This document shows, one piece after another, positions 7,552 to 14,573 of a stretch of 14,573 nucleotides of DNA. The stretch covers positions 1 to 14,573 of the forward strand of contig JAAZVG010000025.1 in NCBI GenBank assembly GCA_018623655.1, given 5' to 3'. Position 1 is the first letter of the stretch, and every line of letters begins with the position of its first letter. Position numbers and translations under genes: made by a program. A model generated the notes under the pieces. That model did no database searches and had not been told where the DNA came from. It saw only the letters and a list, made by a program, of their open reading frames with translations. This stretch comes from Flavobacteriaceae bacterium. Lineage in GTDB: Bacteria; Bacteroidota; Bacteroidia; Flavobacteriales; Flavobacteriaceae.

Positions 7552-10500
7552 CGGATAACCAATTTATGTGTGATCAATTTATTGTCAGTTCTTGCTTGAA
7601 CCATATAAATGCCAGGTCGAAGACCATTTACATTTAATTCAATGACCCCAGCGGTCGCTTGTTGTTCTTTGCTGTACATTTTATTTCCGCTAAAGTCATA
7701 AAGTTCTGCTCTTGCTGATTCGATGGAAGCATCACCTAGGTAAATCGAGACCTTACCGTTAAGTACAGGATTCGGATAGATAAATACCTCATTAGATAAA
7801 ATGATCGTTTCAGTATATACTCCCTGACAATCTTGTGCACCGCGTACTTCAATCGTATTCTCAATGCGATCTAGTGGAAGGCTAATCGACGAATCACTTG
7901 TTACAAAAGTTTTGCCATTGACCGTTATCTCGAAGGTGTCTCCCCCTGTTAATTCTAAAGCTACTTCAGAACCCGAAGGGTCTACTACCGATTGCACCGA
8001 CAGGGGCTGAGGTTCGTAGAGTGCGACTCCCGCACAACGCTCGAATCCACTAAGTGTATCGACTGTAAAACACAGTTCGTAGTTTCCACCTTCAAGATTC
8101 TCGAAAGAAACAATGCCATCGGTAAAGGTTGAAGTAGATAATTGTTGTCCATTTTCTGATAGTACTGCGTTATAAGTACCCTCAGGAAGCCCCGAAGCTA
8201 AGGTGATTGTGATAATTCCATTACTATTACCAGAGCAATTCACTGCTGTAGTTTGAATTGTAAATGCATTGGCTGGTAAGCTAACAATTTCGCATCCGTT
8301 AACATTAACAATAGCTCCTGGAGCAGTTTCTGGACATTGATCATAATCATTTAATACTCCGTCATTGTCATTGTCGGTATCACAAACATCACCAATACCA
8401 TCACCGTCTGCATCTGCTTGATCGGCGTTAGGAGTGGTTGGGCAATTATCTTCACTATCTATGATACCATCTCCATCATCGTCATCATCACAAACGTCAC
8501 CAATGCCGTCTCCGTCAAGATCTGATTGGTCGGCATTAGACGTGAGCGGACAATTATCATCTACGTCTAATATACCATCATCATCATCGTCTTCATCGTC
8601 TACGTAACCGCTAACTATGAAGTCATCAATAACAACACCTTCTTCAGTGACCGCCTCATCAGATTCGAAAACCACTCTAAAGGCAATTTCTGTTTCAGTT
8701 GTAAGATCGATACCATCAATTGATTTGTTCGCCTCGAAATCATAGCTATATTCGGTCATAGTGGCGTACTCGCTGTCAGTACCTGTCCATTGAGCTCCAA
8801 CACAATTATAACAATCATCTCCGGCGGTTTGAAGCGTTCGATCTGAATTGTACCATTTGGGTCCTGAATTAATCGTTCCAAGTACCCTCCAATTCTGCCC
8901 TTGATCTACCGTGTATTGCACATAGACCAAATCCCAATTAGTTTCTAGGTTAAATGCCATACTAAAGGTCAATTTCGGTGCTAAAATTTCACTGAAATTG
9001 TAGTAAGGGGACAGGAGATATCCTCTTGTCATGTTGGGATGTTCTCCATCGAGATTTGTCGCCCATGCTTTCTCTCCAGAAGCCGTTTGATTAAGTAAAG
9101 TTCCTGTTGGTGTGCCTAGTTCCCAAACGGAGGTAGTGAAGGAGTCGTTGTAAGTTAACAATTCCCCTTCAATGGTTTCTCCATCGTATAACGTTCCGAT
9201 ACTTCCATTGGAGTTAATCAACAATGATTTTTCTTGAGTGTTGTTGTCTGACCAGGCGTCATCTGTGGTAGTAATGTTTACTGATAGGTCTACTTGCCCG
9301 GTAATACTTTGATCAAGGGAAGGTAAATCTAAAGTTGCTTCTCCATTAGCAGGGATAGAAACAGAATAAGTGACCGCTTCTTGTTCGACCTGATTAATCG
9401 AATAATTTACAGTCACCTCATCGATGGTTTGTAATCCCGCATTCTGGATATCTATCTGTGGTGTGACTCCTGCGCTATAGAGACGATTTGCTCCAGGACG
9501 CAGTGCTAGAAGTGATACATCGTAGTCAGCGATTTCCACATTAATCGGAGAGGTGAATATACCTCTTCCGTAAGTTGAAGCCGCAATAATTGCATCTTTA
9601 ACGCTAATCTCTAGATCACTTACCGCGGTATTAGGCAGATTATTGCTGTAATCTTCCCAAAGACCTTCAGCAATAAGATCGTCGTCTGTTCTGTAGACAC
9701 CAAGGCTTGTCCCCAAAAAGATACTATTCTTGAGATCTCTTTGTTGATGTATAATCGCAAGGAAAGCTTGATTATCTGGCAGATCACCGGTGATATCTAT
9801 TTTCTCGGCATTACCTGTTTCTGGAACAATTACTTTCATCACCTGAGGATTTGCAGGTTGCCGATATTCGGCAGTACCTACTCGGTTCGAAGTAGTGACA
9901 TAAACAACACTATTGTCATTACTATTGATCGTGATATCAGAAATTGGATTATCAAATTGTGAGATCCCTCGAAAATTCTCTCCGCCATCTTCACTGATAA
10001 ATAAACGATTATCCTCAGCGGCGTAAAGAATGTCTGGGTTATTCGGGGAGGCTTCGAGATCGTCGATATTGCTACCGGTTAGGTTATCCGACAGCTTTGT
10101 CCATCTACCATTACTTAGTCTATAAACCGCCTGAAACCCAGCAAATACCTGACCATTGGCACTAACAGTTAGAGGTGTAATCCAATTTCCTTGCTCGGGT
10201 GAAGGAGCGTAACCTAAATTTTGTCCATTTTGAGTAGTTACCCATAGCGTCGACCCAAATTGCGTAAATCCGTAGGCAATATTGGAATTGGTTGGGTCAA
10301 TTTCATAGTCCATTCCATCGCCCCCGGTCCAAGTATTCCATTGACTATTATTATAAATGAATCCGGCATTATCTTGTGTTCCACCAACCATTTTTCCGGC
10401 ATCATTTTTTGCCATACCCATTCGATAAAACTGGCTGGTCATAATTCCGTTTATACTATGGTCTATAAAGGTATCTCCACCATCTGCTGAACTGTAGAGT

Positions 10501-11855
10501 CCTCCATCTGTCCCGGCATACAATGTATTATTGAAAAATTTTAAGGTGTGTATATCTGCATGAGAAAATGCTTCATTAAAAATGCTCCACTCGTTCAGTT
10601 TTCCGAAAATATTACCACCGTTAGTTGATTTCCAAATATTTAAACACCCTACATAAACCGTGTTGATATCTTCTGGGTCAACCGCAATAGCTAAGTCAAA
10701 CCATGCCTGTGGCGACTCTAGAATATTTGCATTTTGCGCTGTTTTAGTGAAGGTAGCGCCATCATCATTCGAACGATACAATCCTTCAAATTCATAATCG
10801 TTTGCTCCCGTTTCTGCATAAAGAACGTATACAGTGTTTGGGCTTGCCGGACTAACTCCGAGAACTGCACGACCAAAATCCTCTGGAAGAACGGTTGAGG
10901 TCGAAGCTACAAAATTATCACCTCCGTCAGTAGATCGATAGAATCCGTCATTGGTAACAGCGTATATGATGTCTGGATTACCCGGATTCAATTTAAAGTC
11001 AGTGACGTCTTTGACCGACATTCCATCAAAAGGAGAGCGTTCGAAATTTACCCCTGCATCTACAGATTTATAAAACCCATTTGACCCTGCTACATATATA
11101 ATGTTACTATCAGACGGGTGAATTACAATTTCATTTAGTGCATTATTGCGACCCATATTGTCTGAGGTAAGATCTGTTTCTTGCCAAGTCACACCAGCAT
11201 CGGTAGACTTCATTACCCCGATTGAATAACTATCTAGCGCATCGTCATCACCCGTAGCGATGTAGATAATGTCTGTATTCGTTTCATCAATCGCAATTCC
11301 AGAGACTCCAATCTGTGGATATTTGTCGAAAATAGCGTCCCAACTCTGTCCTGCATCAAAACTTTTCCAAAGGCCTCCAGAGGGAGCTCCTGCATACCAT
11401 ATTTGATCATCGACCGGGTCTACCGCCATTTGATTGATTCTTCCAGTTCCCGGAGTGTAGCGAATGAGTCCCGTATTCACAGGACCAATATTTGACCAAT
11501 CTGCTAAGGTATTTAAGGTATTGGGTTGTGTGATTTTATCTTTATATGCCTGATAAAGCACTTTAGACGGAAGAATGTACCCATCTTTATCTGTAAAATA
11601 TTGCCAATAATGCTCCCAACGCTTAAAGGGCTTATAACCACTTCCTTTCCTGTTTGGGTCATGTCTAGCAAAGTATTTCTCGGCCGCTTCGCTTATTTGA
11701 GACAGGGTATACATGGGAAGCCTTGTATCAGGATCAACTCTTTCGGCCTTTTCGTTCTGTAGATAAGCTGCTAGTGGTGCATTTGATTTATACTGAGCGT
11801 ATGTTGAGACAAACACTAGCATGGTTCCTAATAAAAGGAAGAAGTTCTTTTTCAT
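7548..11855 (-). CDS. T9SS-exported multidomain protein with Asp-box beta-propeller and thrombospondin type 3 repeats
   Basis: The product has 1435 residues. The signal peptide is at 1-20 (MKKNFFLLLGTMLVFVSTYA). Residues 60-105 hold the GYKPFKRWEHYWQ segment seen in Bacteroidota sortilin-like T9SS cargo. Residues about 118-770 form a VPS10/BNR-like propeller with eight Asp boxes (S/T-x-D/N-x-G-x-x-W/F), beginning at residues 165, 217, 264, 308, 362, 410, 456 and 621, and closing with ASTYGRGIF. A CARDB-like domain (about 777-885) is next. A MAM/jelly-roll-like domain (about 888-1085) contains the segment LETNWDLVYVQYTVDQGQNW. Asp-rich thrombospondin type 3 repeats (about 1086-1185) are expected to bind calcium. 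A SprB-like repeat (about 1195-1298) and a type A T9SS sorting domain (about 1355-1435, starting VFIYPNPV and ending KLVIR) complete the protein. It is thus predicted to cross the outer membrane through the PorU/V-type machinery and be surface-anchored or released. The substrate is unknown. It is the first gene of the operon. Confidence 0.9.
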   Translation of the reverse strand: MKKNFFLLLGTMLVFVSTYAQYKSNAPLAAYLQNEKAERVDPDTRLPMYTLSQISEAAEKYFARHDPNRKGSGYKPFKRWEHYWQYFTDKDGYILPSKVLYQAYKDKITQPNTLNTLADWSNIGPVNTGLIRYTPGTGRINQMAVDPVDDQIWYAGAPSGGLWKSFDAGQSWDAIFDKYPQIGVSGIAIDETNTDIIYIATGDDDALDSYSIGVMKSTDAGVTWQETDLTSDNMGRNNALNEIVIHPSDSNIIYVAGSNGFYKSVDAGVNFERSPFDGMSVKDVTDFKLNPGNPDIIYAVTNDGFYRSTDGGDNFVASTSTVLPEDFGRAVLGVSPASPNTVYVLYAETGANDYEFEGLYRSNDDGATFTKTAQNANILESPQAWFDLAIAVDPEDINTVYVGCLNIWKSTNGGNIFGKLNEWSIFNEAFSHADIHTLKFFNNTLYAGTDGGLYSSADGGDTFIDHSINGIMTSQFYRMGMAKNDAGKMVGGTQDNAGFIYNNSQWNTWTGGDGMDYEIDPTNSNIAYGFTQFGSTLWVTTQNGQNLGYAPSPEQGNWITPLTVSANGQVFAGFQAVYRLSNGRWTKLSDNLTGSNIDDLEASPNNPDILYAAEDNRLFISEDGGENFRGISQFDNPISDITINSNDNSVVYVTTSNRVGTAEYRQPANPQVMKVIVPETGNAEKIDITGDLPDNQAFLAIIHQQRDLKNSIFLGTSLGVYRTDDDLIAEGLWEDYSNNLPNTAVSDLEISVKDAIIAASTYGRGIFTSPINVEIADYDVSLLALRPGANRLYSAGVTPQIDIQNAGLQTIDEVTVNYSINQVEQEAVTYSVSIPANGEATLDLPSLDQSITGQVDLSVNITTTDDAWSDNNTQEKSLLINSNGSIGTLYDGETIEGELLTYNDSFTTSVWELGTPTGTLLNQTASGEKAWATNLDGEHPNMTRGYLLSPYYNFSEILAPKLTFSMAFNLETNWDLVYVQYTVDQGQNWRVLGTINSGPKWYNSDRTLQTAGDDCYNCVGAQWTGTDSEYATMTEYSYDFEANKSIDGIDLTTETEIAFRVVFESDEAVTEEGVVIDDFIVSGYVDDEDDDDDGILDVDDNCPLTSNADQSDLDGDGIGDVCDDDDDGDGIIDSEDNCPTTPNADQADADGDGIGDVCDTDNDNDGVLNDYDQCPETAPGAIVNVNGCEIVSLPANAFTIQTTAVNCSGNSNGIITITLASGLPEGTYNAVLSENGQQLSTSTFTDGIVSFENLEGGNYELCFTVDTLSGFERCAGVALYEPQPLSVQSVVDPSGSEVALELTGGDTFEITVNGKTFVTSDSSISLPLDRIENTIEVRGAQDCQGVYTETIILSNEVFIYPNPVLNGKVSIYLGDASIESARAELYDFSGNKMYSKEQQATAGVIELNVNGLRPGIYMVQARTDNKLITHKLVIR
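8381..8596 (-). repeat. Two tandem 108-base units encoding thrombospondin type 3 repeats
   Basis: Two near-identical 108-base (36-codon) units, 8381-8488 and 8489-8596, encode D-x-D-x-DG-rich calcium-binding repeats each containing DNCP and an ADQxDxDGDGIGDVC core. The in-frame period and synonymous differences between copies show this is protein-level repetition. A partial third unit (DNDNDGVLNDYDQCP) follows in the protein. Confidence 0.85.
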
Positions 11856-11953
11856 ATCGTTTTTGTCGTGAGTGGCCTATAAAATTAAGTCGAATTAATA
11901 TTTTTACAAAATAATTAGCTACTCTGCTAATTTTGTTTCCCTTTATTTGCAAC
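11856..11953. promoter_or_regulatory. Divergent control region between the T9SS operon and the porin gene
   Basis: The 98-base region holds the + strand -7 element TAATTTTG (11928-11935) for the porin, with a predicted start near 11939 and a leader of about 15 bases. A perfect inverted repeat, AATTAGC-N6-GCTAATT (11913-11932), overlaps that element. For the - strand operon only a weak TTATTTTG (11906-11913) is seen, about 50 bases before the ATG. The T in its second position departs from TAnnTTTG. Confidence 0.5.
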
Positions 11954-13906
11954 ATGAAGCGCGTTATCATTGTACTGGGTTTGTTGTTGAGTAGTTTGAT
12001 GAATGCTCAATCTGACACTCAGCTTAAAGCGATTAACCTTAAAGGTGCCCCACGCAACATGAATTTTTCTGATTCAATTGCTGATCGTTTTAAAGAACGG
12101 GCTCGCATGCCACTCGCTCCAATTACAGATTATCTTATCATATCGAACAGAAGAGACACAACTTCGATAGACACCACCCTTACAATGTCTTTAGCTAATC
12201 GATTCAATACCTCTGGGCGTGATTTATTCGATCGAATTCCGTTTTCAAATATTGGAAGACCAATGGGGGAATTAGTAAAGAATACCCCATACAAAGAACC
12301 TTTACTAGGCAATTCACCCCTGTCTTATATGATCTTTGAAAAGGATGATATTTCTTTTTATCGAACGCCTACACCTCTTACCGAACTTAAATTTTTGACT
12401 ACCCAGAATAGAGGACAGCAAGCCGATGCACTTTTAGCCACTAATTTATCTCCAGACTTCAATTTAATGATAGGTTTTCGTGGCCATCGTTCAGAAGGTC
12501 ACTACGCATTTGAAGAGGTTGAATCTGGAAGTTTTAGAACCTCATTGAATTACACATCAAAGAATAAGCGATATCAACTTTTAGGGTTTTATACTTACCA
12601 CGACGGCAAGCAACAGGAAAATGGAGGGCTTCTTTTCTCAGCCTCCCAATTTGAATCGGGAGATCCACAGTTTGGTGATCGTAAGCTAATCGATATGCGC
12701 CTTTCGGATATGAATCATCGAATTGTTCAGCGGGCTTATTACATTAATCAACGTTATAAGATTACTGAACAGCTTTATGCGCTTCAGGAGCTACACTATG
12801 ATTCTAGGTATTTTCAAATAAATCAAAAGGGGGCAACTACAGATTTTGGGGAGACGCTAATCAGCGGGGCAATTGACGATAAACATTCAGTAGGTAGAAG
12901 TGATCTAAGTGGAGGTCTCGAGTTTCAAAATAAAACGATTGGCACACTTCAAGCCAGGTTGCGTTACCTGAGATCGGGGCAATACTTAAAAGATACGGTT
13001 CTCACAGAAGAGCTCACTCAAAATCGTTCTACTGTATATAATGATCTAAGAGCCGAAGGGGTACTTTATAGTAAATGGGGTTCTGTTCAACTTGCATCAG
13101 AAGTCGGTGTTCCAATTAAACAAGAAACCGAGGGATTATATGTAGATGCGGTTGCATCGGTGGCTATAGATTCTACAATAAGTATCAAGGCAGGTTTGAA
13201 TCGATCTGAACGCCTACCCTCTTTTAATAAGGTACAGTATGCAAGCAATTATTTACCATACCATTGGAAGCGTCAAACGTTTCAACCATTAGTTAAATTT
13301 AATCGTTTGTACGCCACCTTAGAAACTGAGAAATGGGGAAGCATTACCGCTGGCTTTGATCGGATAGCTAATTACACCTATTTCGCAGCCATTGATGGAG
13401 CGGGATTAATAAGTACAGACGAGAAACTGGTTCGACCTCATATTGCAGGTTCACCCGTTGAAATTAAATATGTAGAATATCAGGGGTCTGCACAACATAA
13501 TAAATGGACACTCGACCTAAGGGCGCGTATTCAAGAATCAGGCGCTACTGAAGCCTATTACAATATCCCGAAGATCATTTTAAGATCTAGTATTTATTTT
13601 AGTACGGATCTATTTGAAAAAGCAATGTTTGCTCAAATCGGGCTAAAGGCTCATTATTTTGATGCCTATTATGCCGATGCTTACCATCCTGTTTTGGGTG
13701 AATTTTATGTCCAGAATAATAAAATGATAGGTGGATATCCCTTGGTCGATGCCTTCATAAATGCAAAAGTTAGAACGATGAGACTCTTCTTGACATATCA
13801 GCATGTGAATTCTAGCCTTTCTAACAATGATTATTTTGCTGCACCAAATTATCCTTACCGTGATGGAGTGGTGCGTTTCGGCTTTGTTTGGAATTTTTTT
13901 GATTAA
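11954..13906 (+). CDS. Putative outer-membrane porin, Porin_10 (DUF4289) family
   Basis: The product has 650 residues from the ATG at 11954. The signal peptide is MKRVIIVLGLLLSSLMNAQ (1-19). The N-terminal third contains PLLGNSPLSYMIFEKDDISFYRTPTPLTELKF and NLSPDFNLMIGFRGHRSEGHY. The central FESGDPQFGDRKLIDMRL stretch and the many alternating aromatic/polar beta-strands fit the Bacteroidota Porin_10 family of roughly 650 residues. The protein ends in FGFVWNFFD, with the aromatic residues near the C-terminus expected for an outer-membrane beta-barrel. There is no TonB box or plug, which argues against a TonB-dependent receptor. A TTG-initiated frame from 11933 is rejected because that TTG lies in the -7 element. 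The transported substrate cannot be read from the sequence. It is divergent from the T9SS operon and is followed by the rRNA operon. Confidence 0.85.
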   Translation: MKRVIIVLGLLLSSLMNAQSDTQLKAINLKGAPRNMNFSDSIADRFKERARMPLAPITDYLIISNRRDTTSIDTTLTMSLANRFNTSGRDLFDRIPFSNIGRPMGELVKNTPYKEPLLGNSPLSYMIFEKDDISFYRTPTPLTELKFLTTQNRGQQADALLATNLSPDFNLMIGFRGHRSEGHYAFEEVESGSFRTSLNYTSKNKRYQLLGFYTYHDGKQQENGGLLFSASQFESGDPQFGDRKLIDMRLSDMNHRIVQRAYYINQRYKITEQLYALQELHYDSRYFQINQKGATTDFGETLISGAIDDKHSVGRSDLSGGLEFQNKTIGTLQARLRYLRSGQYLKDTVLTEELTQNRSTVYNDLRAEGVLYSKWGSVQLASEVGVPIKQETEGLYVDAVASVAIDSTISIKAGLNRSERLPSFNKVQYASNYLPYHWKRQTFQPLVKFNRLYATLETEKWGSITAGFDRIANYTYFAAIDGAGLISTDEKLVRPHIAGSPVEIKYVEYQGSAQHNKWTLDLRARIQESGATEAYYNIPKIILRSSIYFSTDLFEKAMFAQIGLKAHYFDAYYADAYHPVLGEFYVQNNKMIGGYPLVDAFINAKVRTMRLFLTYQHVNSSLSNNDYFAAPNYPYRDGVVRFGFVWNFFD

Positions 13907-13937
13907 TTTTTTTCGTTCAATTTTTTGAGCTAACTTG

Positions 13938-13967
13938 TTGATCCTTTTCGCTTTAAATAAGGGTCAA
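13938..13967 (+). terminator. Possible weak hairpin after the porin gene
   Basis: TTGATCCTT (13938-13946) can pair with AAGGGTCAA (13959-13967), including one G-U pair, around a 12-base loop. It is followed by A and mixed A/T tracts rather than an immediate T run, so it is not a canonical terminator. It is the only candidate between the porin stop and the rRNA promoter. Confidence 0.25.
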
Positions 13968-13999
13968 AAAAAATCTTTCAATTTTTTTAAATTTTTTTG
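13966..13999 (+). promoter_or_regulatory. A/T tracts upstream of the rRNA promoter (UP-element-like)
   Basis: An A8 run followed by two T7 runs covers roughly -45 to -80 relative to the predicted rRNA start. A/T tracts here are typical binding sites for the RNA polymerase alpha C-terminal domain at rRNA promoters. The role is inferred from position and composition. Confidence 0.45.
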
Positions 14000-14008
14000 T
14001 CCAAAAGC

Positions 14009-14040
14009 TTGCATTGAAGAAATAATCGTTCCTATCTTTG
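14009..14040 (+). promoter_or_regulatory. rRNA operon promoter
   Basis: TTG at 14009-14011 and TATCTTTG at 14033-14040 are separated by 21 bases. They match the Bacteroidota -33 (TTG) and -7 (TAnnTTTG) elements. Transcription is predicted to start near 14044, about 200 bases before mature 16S. A second TTG at 14014-14016 would give a shorter 16-base spacing. Confidence 0.8.
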
Positions 14041-14043
14041 CAC

Positions 14044-14241
14044 CCGCTTTAAGAAATAAAAGCACAAGTATTGAAACACTGAAACGATCATTCAGTTGAT
14101 CTGAAATTCTGAATGAATTGGTATCGGTGTGACGTTCTTTGAACATATTGAGATGACAAAAGCGTAAGATTCGTAAAGAATTAAAACTAAGATGCTCGGG
14201 GTCGATCTGTGATTTGTTAGTCATAAATTATTTAAGATTCA
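14044..14241 (+). other. rRNA operon 5' leader with hairpin and boxA-like element
   Basis: The leader contains an interrupted hairpin. ACACTGA (14076-14082) pairs with TCGGTGT (14124-14130), and TCATTCAG (14088-14095) pairs with CTGAATGA (14109-14116). Three bases later GTTCTTTGAACAT (14134-14146) resembles the boxA antitermination element bound by NusB/S10. The remaining part up to 14241 probably includes the RNase III processing strand, whose partner would be downstream of 16S and out of view. Open frames on the - strand here are not genes. Confidence 0.65.
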
Positions 14242-14573
14242 ACAATGAAGAGTTTGATCCTGGCTCAGGATGAACGCTAGCGGCAGGCCTAACACATGCA
14301 AGTCGAGGGGCAGCGGGAGTGCTTGCACTCGCCGGCGACCGGCGCACGGGTGCGGAACGCGTATCGAATCTACCTCTATCTGGGGGATACCCCATGGAAA
14401 CGTGGAATAATACCCCATAGTATTACTTTTTCGCATGATTTAGTAATTAAAGAATTTCGGATAGAGATGACGATGCGTATCATTAGCTAGTAGGTAAGGT
14501 AACGGCTTACCTAGGCAACGATGATTAGGGGTCCTGAGAGGGAGATCCCCCACACTGGTACTGAGACACGGAC
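14242..14573 (+). rRNA. rrs: 16S ribosomal RNA, 5' end
   Basis: AGAGTTTGATCCTGGCTCAG at 14249-14268 is the universal 16S start, so by alignment with E. coli numbering the mature 5' end is near 14242. Conserved landmarks follow: GATGAACGCTAGCGGCAGGC, ACACATGCAAGTCGA, GGCGCACGGGTG, and at the edge ACTGGTACTGAGACACGGAC. The window holds V1 and V2 only. CAGGCCTAACACATGCAAGTC is consistent with Flavobacteriia. V2 text such as CTATCTGGGGGATACCCC looks unlike core Flavobacteriaceae from memory, but no search was run. Confidence 0.98.

Noticed and set aside
8381..8600. ATC/GTC-rich repeated DNA that could look like a CRISPR array or microsatellite
   Set aside because: Units are contiguous without spacers, have an exact 36-codon period and encode thrombospondin type 3 motifs in frame.
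9741..9962. Open frame antisense to the T9SS gene (also 10260-10490 and 11526-11762)
   Set aside because: These mirror a strongly supported coding sequence and show no domain, signal peptide or promoter.
7548..11855. Sialidase activity for the T9SS protein because of its Asp boxes
   Set aside because: Asp boxes are structural and shared with sortilin-like propellers; I saw no sialidase catalytic arginine triad or FRIP motif.
11933..11953. TTG start for the porin
   Set aside because: The TTG is part of the TAATTTTG promoter element, and the signal peptide begins cleanly at the ATG at 11954.
13915..13930. GTTCAA/TTGAGC hairpin as porin terminator
   Set aside because: The six-pair stem is AU-rich with a G-U pair and is not followed by a T run.
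13964..14224. - strand open frame across the rRNA promoter and leader
   Set aside because: The region is explained by the promoter, hairpin and boxA; the frame has no family resemblance.
14239..14490. Open frames on both strands inside 16S
   Set aside because: The bases are conserved 16S rRNA, which is not translated.

Overview
The window looks chromosomal and comes from a Bacteroidota member, most likely order Flavobacteriales. Four signals support this. The largest protein has a type IX secretion (T9SS) C-terminal sorting domain. There is a Porin_10-type outer-membrane porin. Several promoters fit the Bacteroidota -7 consensus TAnnTTTG, and Shine-Dalgarno motifs are not evident. The 5' end of a 16S rRNA gene has the Flavobacteriia-type start. 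From memory, its V1-V2 region does not look like core Flavobacteriaceae and is closer to Cryomorphaceae-like lineages, but that needs a database comparison.

Left part (1-3930). The window opens with the last 46 codons of hemL on the + strand, then a bidirectional terminator. A convergent secreted protein follows (199-1158, - strand) that joins a Spy/CpxP-like helical region to an orphan TonB-plug-like C-terminus. lysS (- strand, with its own terminator) and lipB (+ strand) are divergent from a compact region carrying two -7 elements; lipB appears almost leaderless.

Middle part (3908-11855, all - strand). Four tightly packed genes form a probable operon. In transcription order they are: a 1435-residue T9SS-exported protein with a sortilin-like Asp-box propeller and calcium-binding thrombospondin type 3 repeats; a small lipoprotein that starts inside the T9SS gene's stop codon (ATGA overlap); rnhB (RNase HII), best started at a TTG one base after the lipoprotein stop; and a 760-residue lipoprotein with an N-terminal DUF3352-like part and a C-terminal beta-propeller. 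The operon's last gene overlaps the convergent lipB 3' end by 23 bases.

Right part (11856-14573). A 98-base divergent region holds a perfect palindrome over the -7 element of a + strand Porin_10 gene. Downstream are A/T tracts, a strong rRNA promoter, a roughly 200-base leader with a long hairpin just before a boxA-like antitermination element, and the first 332 bases of 16S rRNA.

No phage, insertion sequence, CRISPR array, toxin-antitoxin or defence system is visible. Most of the window is conserved housekeeping or envelope biology. The most unusual points are the T9SS/lipoprotein/rnhB/lipoprotein operon with coupled starts, the Spy-plug fusion, the palindrome at the porin promoter, and the leader architecture of the rRNA operon.
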